Of a stretch of DNA of 64,000 bases, positions 38,501 through 40,891 are shown piece by piece. The stretch's first letter is position 1; the number at the start of each line of letters is the position of its first letter. A model generated the notes under the pieces. The model did no database searches. It was not told the DNA's origin and saw nothing but the letters and a program-made list of their open reading frames with translations. Source of the stretch: Glandiceps talaboti (Eukaryota; Hemichordata; Enteropneusta; Spengelidae); assembly GCF_964340395.1 (NCBI RefSeq), contig NC_135562.1, positions 23,530,173 to 23,594,172 on the forward strand, in the 5' to 3' direction. Made by a program: the position numbers and the translations under genes.

Positions 38501-40582
38501 TCGCCGGACCGTACTTCTGATTTGATCATTACCGTTATGTTATTATGGTAGGTAGAGGTAAATAATCTAGCGAATTGATTATCGAGATACTACCACCCCC
38601 CAGGGAGTTACGCAAACGTTTACACAGTATTTGAGTGACAGCTGTTTGGACGCTTCTAACCTAACATTTCGCCACATACCACATGACAACATACATCAAA
38701 TTTCACTCCCAGATCATCATAATTTACAAAACAATTCACACAGGCACCTCTTCTACATATTTATAATTCATTTGGGGATACATTTAGAGTAAATGCTCGG
38801 GAAATAGCCGTGATTTTGACAGTTTTCTTGGAGCACCCAGGCGATGTTAGGCGTACGAGAGGCTTTGCATAAATGAGCGTCCCTACTGTAATCCTCCTTT
38901 TATAGTCGATACGGGCCTTTAAATCTTACCTATGAATCTCTATATTCAGACAACTTTTTAACATGGTTATTAACAGTAAGGTATTGGTTCGACGGACCAG
39001 GCAAGGTAAAATTTGTGTGGTCCGCCCCAAAAAAACGCTAGTCCTGGACCCAGGACCAGTGGATTTGTTCACCCCAGACAGTTGTATTTTATCTGTAAGA
39101 GTATTTTTAGGAGAGAATTTTCCAGAAGCAATGAAGTTCACTTTCATCTACAATAGACTGAATTTAGTGACAGGGTAGACTTTCAATGTTAACACGTTTC
39201 AAATTAACAAATTAACGTGCTACTTAGTAGTACCAGCTGATCAATGTAGTTTGACTCTGACTTTGAGATAACAATTTACTATGTAAAGAGCAGGCTGTGT
39301 TGTGAATTTTACTTGCCCATCCAAGAACAAATGTGGTAACACTGATAACATTAGGTAAGATTGTACAAATAGCACATACCATTTCTCGGTATGGTTGGTC
39401 TTTGAATTTTGAAATGTTACATCTTAATTTTGGTGAAAATGAAACCAAGTGGTGTGTATTTTTGATTATGGAATGTTTAGTCGAGTATTTTTGTTCCAAC
39501 TCTCACACCTTTTGAGCATACTAGTAAATTTACATGAACTATTTTCTGAGGGATGACTTCATTTTGTAAAAGTGGTGCTACTTGTGCGCCTGTTGGATAA
39601 CAAAATAAATCATTCGAAGTACATGAATAGACACAATAATAAAACCATTTCAATACTGATTTCAGTGATCAACATATAACATGTTGTATGTAGCTTGAAT
39701 TATAATAAGATGAAGTTGTTGTTGTTGTTGTATATGAAATTGTATTTAATATTATACTTCATAATGGTATGAACGTCTGTAATGAGCCACACTGTCCCAT
39801 TTGACCATTATCACATCCTAATCAGTAAACAGAGTCATTAGATGTGGGATCCTGTGCTGTTTATACTTTGAAAAGTTACCGACACTGATTATATTGTATG
39901 TCTTTGCTTGAAACTTGTCGTCTCATTCTTCATTGCCACAAGCAAGCAAACGCAATGCTGTTATTTCCAGAGTTGTATGTAAACGCAAATACTATAAATA
40001 GTATAAATAGACGAGATCAAGCTGAAAACTTGAGCGACATAATAATCCGTTTCAAAATGCTGTATGTGTGGCTACTTTTGATGTGATTTTGATACATCTG
40101 AACACTTCTTGGGTCTTGAAGGCTCCGTAATTAATGTTGGGGTTAGGAAATGTCCGATTTTTTTGTACGGCGTAATTTAGCAAAAAAATTCCCCCTTTGC
40201 GATACAGATCAGAATCGCTTCCGTATATTTGCGTTTACGTCACTACGGGAATTGTAGCGTTTGCTTCCAGTTAAACATCGGTACGACAAAAAGCACAAAA
40301 ACAGCAGAAAAACCCTCAAAATCATAGTAAACACTACAATGTATTGCGGCTAAGTAACAACTGACATAAATGAAGGCCAAATTGAAAACCGGAAGTTGTT
40401 GTTGTAGAAGTAGAATGTGAGACGAGGCCGAGACTATCGGAGCCGTAATGACCAAACAATTCGCCAATTGTGATAAGTGCATTCTCAATAAACACTCTGA
40501 CATCAAAACTGGCTTACAACTATCATAAAAAGGAGGACAAAGTTTTGATCTGCCGGTAACTTACGTGGAGTGGGGTTTCCAT
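6797..40582 (-). CDS. COPZ1: coatomer subunit zeta (COPZ1-like), six coding exons
   Basis: Zeta-COP is the small, sigma-adaptin-like subunit of the COPI coat that buds retrograde Golgi-to-ER vesicles; it pairs with gamma-COP in the cytosol and on Golgi membranes. Six minus-strand exons join without a break in phase: 40565-40582, 33781-33849, 22110-22191, 13500-13647, 8071-8148, 6797-6887. They give 162 residues and match human COPZ1 (177 residues) from the start: [84 protein letters not shown]. All donors are GT and acceptors AG. The final ~15 codons were not found in the window. Introns of 1.2 to 8.6 kb are packed with repeats, including a DIRS element. COPZ1 and COPZ2 cannot be separated from this sequence alone; invertebrates generally have one gene. 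Confidence 0.95.
6888..7263. other. intron segment
   Basis: Plain AT-rich intron between COPZ1 exons 5 and 6; nothing else recognised before the 24-bp array. Confidence 0.5.
7264..7935. repeat. 24-bp minisatellite, about 28 units
   Basis: Repeats of a 24-bp unit with core CTTAGCAATGTGACTGTTGCC; TTAGCAA alternates with TTTGCAA and TATC with TTTC. As 24 is a multiple of three, long frames stay open on both strands (for example an eight-residue TVAYLSNV repeat), which is a property of the array and not evidence of a gene. It lies in the intron between COPZ1 exons 5 and 6. Confidence 0.95.
8071..8148 (-). CDS. COPZ1: COPZ1 coding exon 5
   Basis: Acceptor TTACAG, donor GTAAGT. It completes the arginine codon begun in exon 4 and reads [20 protein letters not shown] then EIIDG, matching the human segment [20 protein letters not shown]. 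It ends in phase 2, in agreement with exon 6. Confidence 0.95.
8330..9360 (+). repeat. composite family A repeat
   Basis: It begins near a GTTGTAGCACAACT motif, continues through modules with GTTGCTATGGGC, and passes into repeats of the type GACCAAAAAGACACATTTTT / CTAATTTGCATATCACTGATGGG / TTTCAACCCAATCTGCTCAG. The same order of modules occurs at 31.1-33.7 kb, and reversed at 53.3-55.2 kb and 61.8-63.2 kb, which makes it a family and not a local tandem repeat. No protein-coding part was recognised. Confidence 0.8.
9361..9697. repeat. dispersed repeat fragment (GATGGGGGCTACTACTTTGG)
   Basis: Non-coding sequence with a GGGCTCCGTTCGTCTGTCAG segment and a CCAATTTCAACCAAACCTTGTACAAATGTC-like part that returns at about 11.05-11.15 kb. 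The split copies probably flank the CAGGG element inserted at 9704. Confidence 0.5.
9704..10990. mobile_element. CAGGG-ended non-autonomous DNA transposon (hAT-like), 1287 bp
   Basis: The element starts CAGGGTTCGCAC and ends GTACGAACCCTG, an inverted terminal repeat. It is flanked on both sides by AATAGC (9698-9703 and 10991-10996). Beside both ends CCCTGGAAA-type motifs are repeated many times (about 9717-9817 and 10890-10960), as expected of subterminal transposase-binding sites. No transposase reading frame was seen. CAGGG ends suggest hAT, but hAT normally duplicates 8 bp, so the superfamily is uncertain. Confidence 0.7.
11190..11460 (-). pseudogene. LINE (L2/CR1-type) reverse transcriptase C-terminal fragment
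   Basis: On the minus strand the sequence reads, across frameshifts, [13 protein letters not shown], then [20 protein letters not shown], then LH[23 protein letters not shown] and [10 protein letters not shown]. This is the classic end of the reverse transcriptase of L2/CR1-clade non-LTR retrotransposons (usually ALHWLPV..R..YK.L...YKAL). The tryptophan of HWLP is a stop codon here, and at least one frameshift is present. It is a dead 5'-truncated insertion in the COPZ1 intron. Confidence 0.8.
11461..13499. other. long non-coding intron stretch
   Basis: Between the LINE fragment and COPZ1 exon 4. No exon, RNA gene or ordered repeat was recognised; the minus-strand ORFs near 12.95-13.22 kb overlap one another in different frames and have no motif. 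Confidence 0.45.
13500..13647 (-). CDS. COPZ1: COPZ1 coding exon 4
   Basis: Acceptor TTACAG, donor GTAAGG. It encodes [20 protein letters not shown] followed by [19 protein letters not shown] and [10 protein letters not shown], the core of the longin-like fold of zeta-COP. Human COPZ1 has [20 protein letters not shown] at the start of this segment. Entry phase 1 and exit phase 2 match the neighbouring exons. Confidence 0.96.
13657..13846. repeat. (TAA)n followed by three 53-bp tandem copies
   Basis: A short TAATAATAATAA run just upstream (on minus) of exon 4 is followed by three nearly identical 53-bp units beginning ACATGTATGATTGATACTG at 13688, 13741 and 13794. Confidence 0.9.
14160..14658 (+). 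mobile_element. family B element, copy 2
   Basis: Three modules with GGCCATATTGGATCGTATCA, then the conserved tail AATCGGTCCAGGCATCTCCA, GGACGGACGGACAGACAG, a TCCGGACTTCGTCCGG hairpin and the terminal GGGGACTA. The left TIR is missing: the copy starts beside AACAAGTCATTGAGAATGAC, a sequence that lies just outside or at the left end of the other copies too. Confidence 0.75.
14745..15182 (-). CDS. hypothetical 145-residue ORF
   Basis: The longest plain non-repetitive frame in this part of the COPZ1 intron. It starts at an ATG at 15182 and encodes a basic protein with a few cysteines (for example [20 protein letters not shown] near the N-terminus and [16 protein letters not shown] at the C-terminus). 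No signal peptide, membrane segment or catalytic motif is visible and I do not recognise the family. It could be a nested single-exon gene, an exon of an unmapped gene, a transposon remnant or chance. Confidence 0.25.
   Translation of the reverse strand: MRQHLYCTKQTRELSVDCVSSLITFHSHPKIPHFLRVCSKGAIHNQMAMLNKGIASHKKQLLKCLSNFRGFVERKGSNYANLPFSQLFIQYMLRTSKLFSLASDRPRCLKFVDTTRRHYTEKRFLRIVEILREQRDIAPPSVKER
15183..15499. other. unassigned non-coding stretch
   Basis: Contains a short inverted motif around AGTCTGAGATTCAGACT (about 15278-15296). Nothing else recognised. Confidence 0.4.
15500..15640. repeat. left arm of a 4.8-kb-spaced inverted repeat
   Basis: About 140 bp including AGATGTCCTTATTTACCTCT and CGGAGTGATCGCCGCCTTCC recur in reverse complement at about 20318-20458 with only a few mismatches. 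The arms may be the ends of one element or two oppositely oriented copies of one repeat. Confidence 0.85.
15641..18651. other. non-coding intron stretch with poly-G tracts and diverged repeats
   Basis: Includes G15 at 15996-16010 and G19 at 18293-18311, a segment around 16440-16580 (GTAGACATTACCTCATTT ... ATCGTACA) that returns in the same orientation at about 20535-20680, and a TCGGTCCTTATGACCAGT segment at about 17458-17476 that returns at about 20149-20168. No exon was recognised. Confidence 0.55.
18652..19706. mobile_element. CAGGG/CAGTG-ended non-autonomous DNA transposon, 1055 bp
   Basis: The ends are CAGGGTTCTCCAC and GTGGAGAACACTG, an inverted repeat with one mismatch, flanked on both sides by CTATG (18647-18651 and 19707-19711). 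Near the right end three copies of AACAGAGGGGCGG lie in tandem (about 19615-19675), with GGGGCGCC near the left end. No transposase is encoded. Confidence 0.75.
19712..20317. other. unassigned non-coding stretch with poly-G
   Basis: Contains G15 at 20055-20069 and repeated GGACCAGCAG motifs near 20109-20137. No exon was recognised. Confidence 0.4.
20318..20458. repeat. right arm of the inverted repeat with 15500-15640
   Basis: Reverse complement of the left arm, including AGAGGTAAATAAGGACATCT. It is followed by a segment (about 20535-20680) that is directly repeated, diverged, from 16440-16580. Confidence 0.85.
20701..21789 (+). mobile_element. family B element, copy 3
   Basis: Begins with the left terminal motif TAGTCCCCGCTATGATTGGG, then a unique segment, then five tandem modules of about 150 bp carrying GGCAGCCATATTGGACCGTA, then the tail AATCGGTCCAGGCATCTCCA. 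The right end is degraded (CCGTCCTGGACGACTAA). The number of internal modules differs from the other copies. Confidence 0.8.
22110..22191 (-). CDS. COPZ1: COPZ1 coding exon 3
   Basis: Acceptor TTACAG, donor GTAAGA. It reads [18 protein letters not shown] then LFNKTHRAN, closely matching human YYDDTYPSVKEQKAFEKN. It leaves phase 1 for exon 4. The 42-bp minisatellite begins about 90 bp to its right. Confidence 0.96.
22281..22802. repeat. 42-bp minisatellite, left block
   Basis: About 12 units of 42 bp with the core ATGATCTCTGTCTAGACAG and ATACCTGTCACTTGTAGTAT. The array is interrupted at 22803 by the DIRS element and resumes at 28287 in the same orientation and register. Confidence 0.95.
22803..22971. 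repeat. DIRS left inverted terminal repeat
   Basis: The outer ~35 bp (TGAAGTTTCTACCGAAACTA ...) are unique to this end. From about 22837 (AAAATACTCACCTTTA) inwards to ACTAAATTTTG it is the reverse complement of the right end. Confidence 0.92.
23042..23139. repeat. DIRS internal complementary region
   Basis: The left half (23042-23091) is the reverse complement of the first 50 bp of the element. The right half (23095-23139) is the reverse complement of its last 45 bp. They are joined by ATT at 23092-23094. The region therefore bridges both ends, the hallmark used by DIRS elements to circularise. Confidence 0.93.
23184..24674 (-). CDS. DIRS tyrosine recombinase
   Basis: An intact 496-residue frame. 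The recombinase homology starts at about residue 145: an N-terminal core-binding part ([38 protein letters not shown]) precedes the catalytic domain. Catalytic residues are visible as [11 protein letters not shown] near residue 303, HEVRA (the H-x-x-R box) near 434 and the FISYYLRD tyrosine near 470. The enzyme would insert the circular DNA copy of the retrotransposon. The first ~145 residues overlap the tail of the RT/RNase H frame and may not be translated as one protein; the true start is uncertain. Confidence 0.9.
   Translation of the reverse strand: MVQREGHNPKSTTSPPGGSKSGLRSLGNPPAGSLCNLPQRKTANVRSSNSGHKGISDGCAVNLMGGNISVCLPSNSDSSSGPSQGTGGGCSPYSDSTAMAKSVLVPLASVSSSRLPNSASTEDRPSLSGSEHCSPQPREFSSSRIQTIEKSLVQKGFSTDSAAVIARPQRASTLSTYNSKWERFCDWCQRRQIDPIHITTRDFADFLLDLFNVKKFAVKTIMVYRAAIASTIKSTGGKDFGQDKVLSSMIRHFHIKCPPKPISVPQWNLALVLRVLEKAPFEPMQSVSLRAMTLKTVFLLALASGRRRSEIHALDVSKGRITWSESQVILRPHPSFLAKNQVLGSFSSPITLLPLSNLVGSDKQERLLCPVRAIRWYLHRTNSFRGERSRLFIPYDSDNKSDCSAAIISKWIIQTVRWAYQEASDDSLRLSRVTAHEVRAISTSWAVHAGIPVAEVIKAATWCSPNSFISYYLRDMAQDASELQSLGPVCVSQHIV
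24050..25599 (-). pseudogene. DIRS reverse transcriptase/RNase H, broken
   Basis: The block begins 29 bp inside the end of the Gag-like frame. The N-terminal RT fingers are recognisable ([20 protein letters not shown], then [16 protein letters not shown]). Immediately after that the sequence jumps to the region before RNase H, so the palm with the catalytic DD motif is gone (junction about 25090). RNase H follows ([29 protein letters not shown]), then the DIRS segment [14 protein letters not shown]. Frame changes occur at an A-run near 25320, at the deletion, and at a G-run near 24722. Two changes in homopolymers could be assembly errors; the deletion is not. Confidence 0.88.
25571..27865 (-). 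CDS. DIRS Gag-like protein
   Basis: An open frame of 764 residues from the ATG at 27865; the frame is open further upstream to about 28144, but only with a non-ATG start. An N-terminal Cys/His cluster (CGHVFH ... FCPSCRKC ... CKTVCGHW) is followed by a long low-complexity part rich in Ser, Pro and Arg, with Arg/Ser dipeptides ([16 protein letters not shown]), and a basic Gly/Arg tail ([12 protein letters not shown]). The position as first ORF of a DIRS element and the nucleic-acid-binding composition support a Gag-like role. No enzyme motif is present. Plus-strand frames across it are shadows. Confidence 0.8.
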   Translation of the reverse strand: MLPNQRKGSCGHVFHIEDLHKFCPSCRKCSRTSPCKTVCGHWADDQWQEFDKPIESSRKPKSKQSKRTSAAPSIDLDKFSGKSCVSVGSPTTKRPSEGEVLTTTGSEVRVSRGPMQDSSDKGRPDTGIVSGECPVITDSPSSYKADSRSPSPTPQYSGRFREPPRRTDVNPSSRPHTVQGSFSERQTMPSNSLDSSRGVIPEVKRRTSRPTASGSHDQSPDPRSIPWPPTGTLPYPFNAMGYPQGETSTDLDPRQNPLPWTAFGQPTGFWPPPNYWSPYGYPPTMDTHQSRGPWGGGDRDRERSRPPYDRSQCHRRSRNPQTERDIGVLRSRRDRSRSPRRSHSPPRRGDRRSSLSPRRSSRPRIPVTREERSPSSSPTRFCRLQGERFGSLWRRDPDEMSLTAPEDRDLLGGADHSDDDRVRPPPSESEGRAPSPERFADIPFSQCVEWVYQQFPDKCTRPTATNSVQSETSLALEGQLEQTEYQPATLPLSAMVTSVQGKVSSEVCGKGPGQPPMRMNRYPWFRYPGKPYRTHATDQRVNFPELDTDADAVDQDRDGLKNTTIDNKHLSRLGEGYALSLRIFSSIDWFLATTVSEMRSAHPDSQKIFRLMQVVNKALSHVTEQTTRSRAALLLLQRDAFLRRNSIVLPTELKQEVRAAPIDAPSLFAGTLTSIANRASEAKQRERLIFDTPRSKPHTNFKQSPVSSKSPVTNISRGSQRGRGRGRQTSRGRGRGKPQWSVTNKDSKPGPPSERGASGFAQHS
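28142..28286. repeat. DIRS right inverted terminal repeat
   Basis: Reverse complement of the inner left repeat, ending in the unique outer bases CGATGAACAG before the AAT of the minisatellite. This end drives the Gag-like ORF and may carry its promoter. Confidence 0.92.
28287..31137. repeat. 42-bp minisatellite, right block, ~68 units
   Basis: Same unit as the left block. Units alternate between CTGTCTAGACAG, a perfect 12-bp palindrome, and CTGTCAAGACAG, and between CACTTG and CATTTG. Rare variants (TCTAAACAG at 28631 and 29555; CTGCCACTTG at 29237 and 30161; GAAGAATG units near 28825 and 29749) recur exactly 924 bp apart, so a 22-unit block has been duplicated in tandem. The 14-residue peptide repeat read on the minus strand is an artefact of the 42-bp period. 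Confidence 0.95.
31242..32135. mobile_element. CAGGG-ended non-autonomous DNA transposon, 894 bp
   Basis: The ends are CAGGGCTTGAAATAATG and CATTATTTTGACCCCTG, an imperfect inverted repeat. It is flanked by ATATG on both sides (31237-31241 and 32136-32140). The unbroken host repeat reads GCAATATATGTGAT elsewhere, which confirms the insertion point. Subterminal CTTGCCC/GGGCAAG motifs lie near both ends. There is no coding capacity. A related left end appears at 51450. Confidence 0.8.
32624..33313. mobile_element. TTAA-flanked non-autonomous element, 690 bp
   Basis: The inverted ends begin AGGTGATTCAAAATGCTCA and continue for ~28 bp with one or two mismatches. TTAA lies on both sides (32620-32623 and 33314-33317). 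TTAA targets are used by the piggyBac and Kolobok superfamilies; the AGG terminus is not typical of piggyBac, so I leave it unassigned. It lies inside the composite family A repeat. Confidence 0.75.
33781..33849 (-). CDS. COPZ1: COPZ1 coding exon 2
   Basis: Acceptor TTTAG, donor GTAAGC, exactly 23 codons in phase 0. It reads [19 protein letters not shown] then ILSK, against human EPSLYTVKAILILDNDGDR. The conserved N-terminal strand of zeta-COP is therefore complete. Confidence 0.97.
33850..34514. other. intron segment of COPZ1
   Basis: No exon or ordered repeat recognised; the minus-strand ORFs at 34.1-34.5 kb overlap in different frames and lack motifs. Confidence 0.4.
34515..34561 (+). repeat. 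family A terminal motif, isolated
   Basis: GCCAATGGCGTTGTAGCACAACTGTACAG, the end seen reversed at about 55125-55157, stands alone here without the modules. Confidence 0.7.
34617..34765. other. cluster of CGCGAG/CTCGCG motifs
   Basis: Within about 150 bp the hexamer CGCGAG or its complement occurs at least six times, together with CTCGAG and ATCGCG, in otherwise AT-rich intron. No element boundaries were found. It could be a small CpG-rich regulatory segment or a fragment of an unknown repeat. Confidence 0.4.
34770..35425. other. unassigned non-coding stretch
   Basis: Nothing firmly recognised. A part near 35310-35400 (CGATTTCGACAC ... ATTCGATCGATTG) resembles the interior of the fold-back element at 41146-41759 and may be a diverged copy. 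Confidence 0.4.
35426..36586 (+). mobile_element. family B element, copy 4, with flanking hairpins
   Basis: After a (TA)n run (about 35485-35520) comes AACAAGTCATTGAGAATGAC, the left end TAGTACCCGCTATAATTGGG, five modules and the tail ending CCGCGGGGACTA at about 36554. Short hairpins, TGCGAGTGCATTTATGCATT-CGCA (35430-35453) and the close variant at about 36560-36583, flank the copy on both sides. Confidence 0.75.
36864..37112 (-). pseudogene. HIRAN-domain-like fragment
   Basis: An 82-residue frame with the signature [19 protein letters not shown] then NAIAV. HIRAN domains (for example in HLTF, where they bind 3' DNA ends) carry L-R-x-x-NNP-x-D-KNAI-x-V. The usual continuation with a second glycine-rich turn is missing; a stop follows 14 residues after the signature. 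It may be a truncated pseudogene, or the first exon of a gene whose next exon I cannot find. It lies divergently 500 bp from the ballast-domain gene and inside a COPZ1 intron. Confidence 0.5.
37240..37346. repeat. short tandem duplication
   Basis: ACAAGCTACACTTTTAATTT followed by ATTCACRTAACT occurs twice, about 44 bp apart, between the two divergent frames. Confidence 0.8.
37612..38187 (+). CDS. P2X7 'ballast'-domain-like protein, intronless
   Basis: A complete 191-residue frame, ATG to TAA. Residues 1-85 are acidic and Ser/Asp-rich with a repeated NDSGI motif. From residue 89 comes [13 protein letters not shown], a C-x2-C-x-C-x2-C cluster suited to zinc binding. Then follow RHRLYRKYW (122-130), DPRYLHRKQ (141-149) and [17 protein letters not shown] (162-178) with a terminal YRGHSW. 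The order Cys cluster, RH-x2-YR-x-Y, (I/M)P-x-C, R-x-x-(F/Y)P, Y-x-G matches the cytoplasmic C-terminal domain of P2X7 receptors. No transmembrane segment or ATP-binding ectodomain is present, so it would be a soluble protein of unknown function. The frame is open upstream to 37444, but the ATG at 37612 precedes the first conserved part. A poly(A) signal lies at 38404. Confidence 0.6.
   Translation: MSSKILIAVNEVQRDAIKALFANSEWELVIDSESPDLDNTGVVESTDDSEVSASNDSGIDIGDKASAINDSGIGDDLQDQNNDIALHQNECPHCLCYPCVTTYRQDWLGMGQEPCDENVLVRHRLYRKYWNMLDRRNAWNDPRYLHRKQQLMQADDVAISRREVMPKCVTSQVRSLYPNLPGVPYRGHSWA
38404..38409 (+). terminator. AATAAA polyadenylation signal
   Basis: Canonical hexamer 217 bp after the stop codon of the ballast-like gene, followed by a (CA)n tract (about 38430-38448). 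Confidence 0.5.
38450..40558. other. non-coding 5' part of COPZ1 intron 1
   Basis: No exon or ordered element was recognised apart from short (GTT)n near 39717-39730. ORFs of 60-90 residues on both strands overlap and lack motifs. Confidence 0.4.
40565..40582 (-). CDS. COPZ1: COPZ1 coding exon 1 (start codon)
   Basis: ATG at 40582 gives METPLH followed directly by a perfect donor GTAAGT (40559-40564). Phase 0 joins it to EPSLY of exon 2. The length of the leader (six residues before EPSLY) equals that of human COPZ1 (MEALIL). Upstream 5' UTR must lie in the 240-bp spacer to separase. Confidence 0.9.
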
Positions 40583-40682
40583 GATCAGTGCTGTGCTAAC
40601 TGTTCAACGTGTCGTTCTCACGTGAGATCTCGTAACTGACGTTATTATGAAAGCCTAATGTATGACTGCATCAAATAATTTC

Positions 40683-40721
40683 ATTGGCTTATTCGGCTAC
40701 GCTAACAAAACGTAAACCAAT
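40683..40721. promoter_or_regulatory. twin CCAAT boxes (NF-Y-type)
   Basis: An inverted ATTGG at 40683 and a direct CCAAT at 40717 start 34 bp apart, close to the roughly 30-33 bp spacing common in G2/M cell-cycle promoters. Confidence 0.6.
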
Positions 40722-40748
40722 CAGAGTTACTTATTTTGTCACGAATTT

Positions 40749-40763
40749 TGCGGCCATTTTGAA
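40749..40763 (+). promoter_or_regulatory. CDE/CHR-like tandem site
   Basis: TGCGG, a 4-bp spacer and TTTGAA. In cdc25C and related G2/M genes GGCGG and TTTGAA are separated by the same 4 bp. It is 60 bp upstream of the separase ATG. The site also overlaps a reverse YY1-like AAAATGGCCG. Confidence 0.6.
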
Positions 40764-40822
40764 TGTTCCATCTAATGTGTATCTTTTCCAGGTCTACCAG
40801 ATTGACAAAGAATTTGATCAAC

Positions 40823-40891
40823 ATGGATACGTGTATTTTTAAGACCTTAAAGGAAGGACACTCAGCGTCAGCTGTATTAAAAGATATTCAG
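40823..40891 (+). CDS. ESPL1: separase exon 1
   Basis: Twenty-three codons from an ATG in good context (CAACATGG), MDTCIFKTLKEG onwards to LKDIQ, with donor GTATGC. An in-frame ATG at 40763 is possible but lies within the promoter motifs, so the downstream start is preferred. Confidence 0.75.

Larger units (their letters stand above)
40583..40822. promoter_or_regulatory. bidirectional promoter between COPZ1 and separase
   Basis: The start codons of two divergent genes are only 240 bp apart, so both transcripts must begin within or very near this spacer. Recognisable sites from left to right: an E-box CACGTG (40619-40624), a CRE-like TGACGTTA (40637-40644), an inverted CCAAT box ATTGG (40683-40687), a CCAAT box in AACCAATCAG (40717-40721), a CDE-like TGCGG (40749-40753) and a CHR-type TTTGAA (40758-40763). 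No TATA box in a useful place was seen. Binding is inferred from motif only. Confidence 0.75.

Noticed and set aside
33781-40564. A microRNA of the miR-148/152 type, hosted by COPZ introns in vertebrates
   Set aside because: The seed-containing sequence TCAGTGCATCACAG was not found on either strand in the COPZ1 introns.
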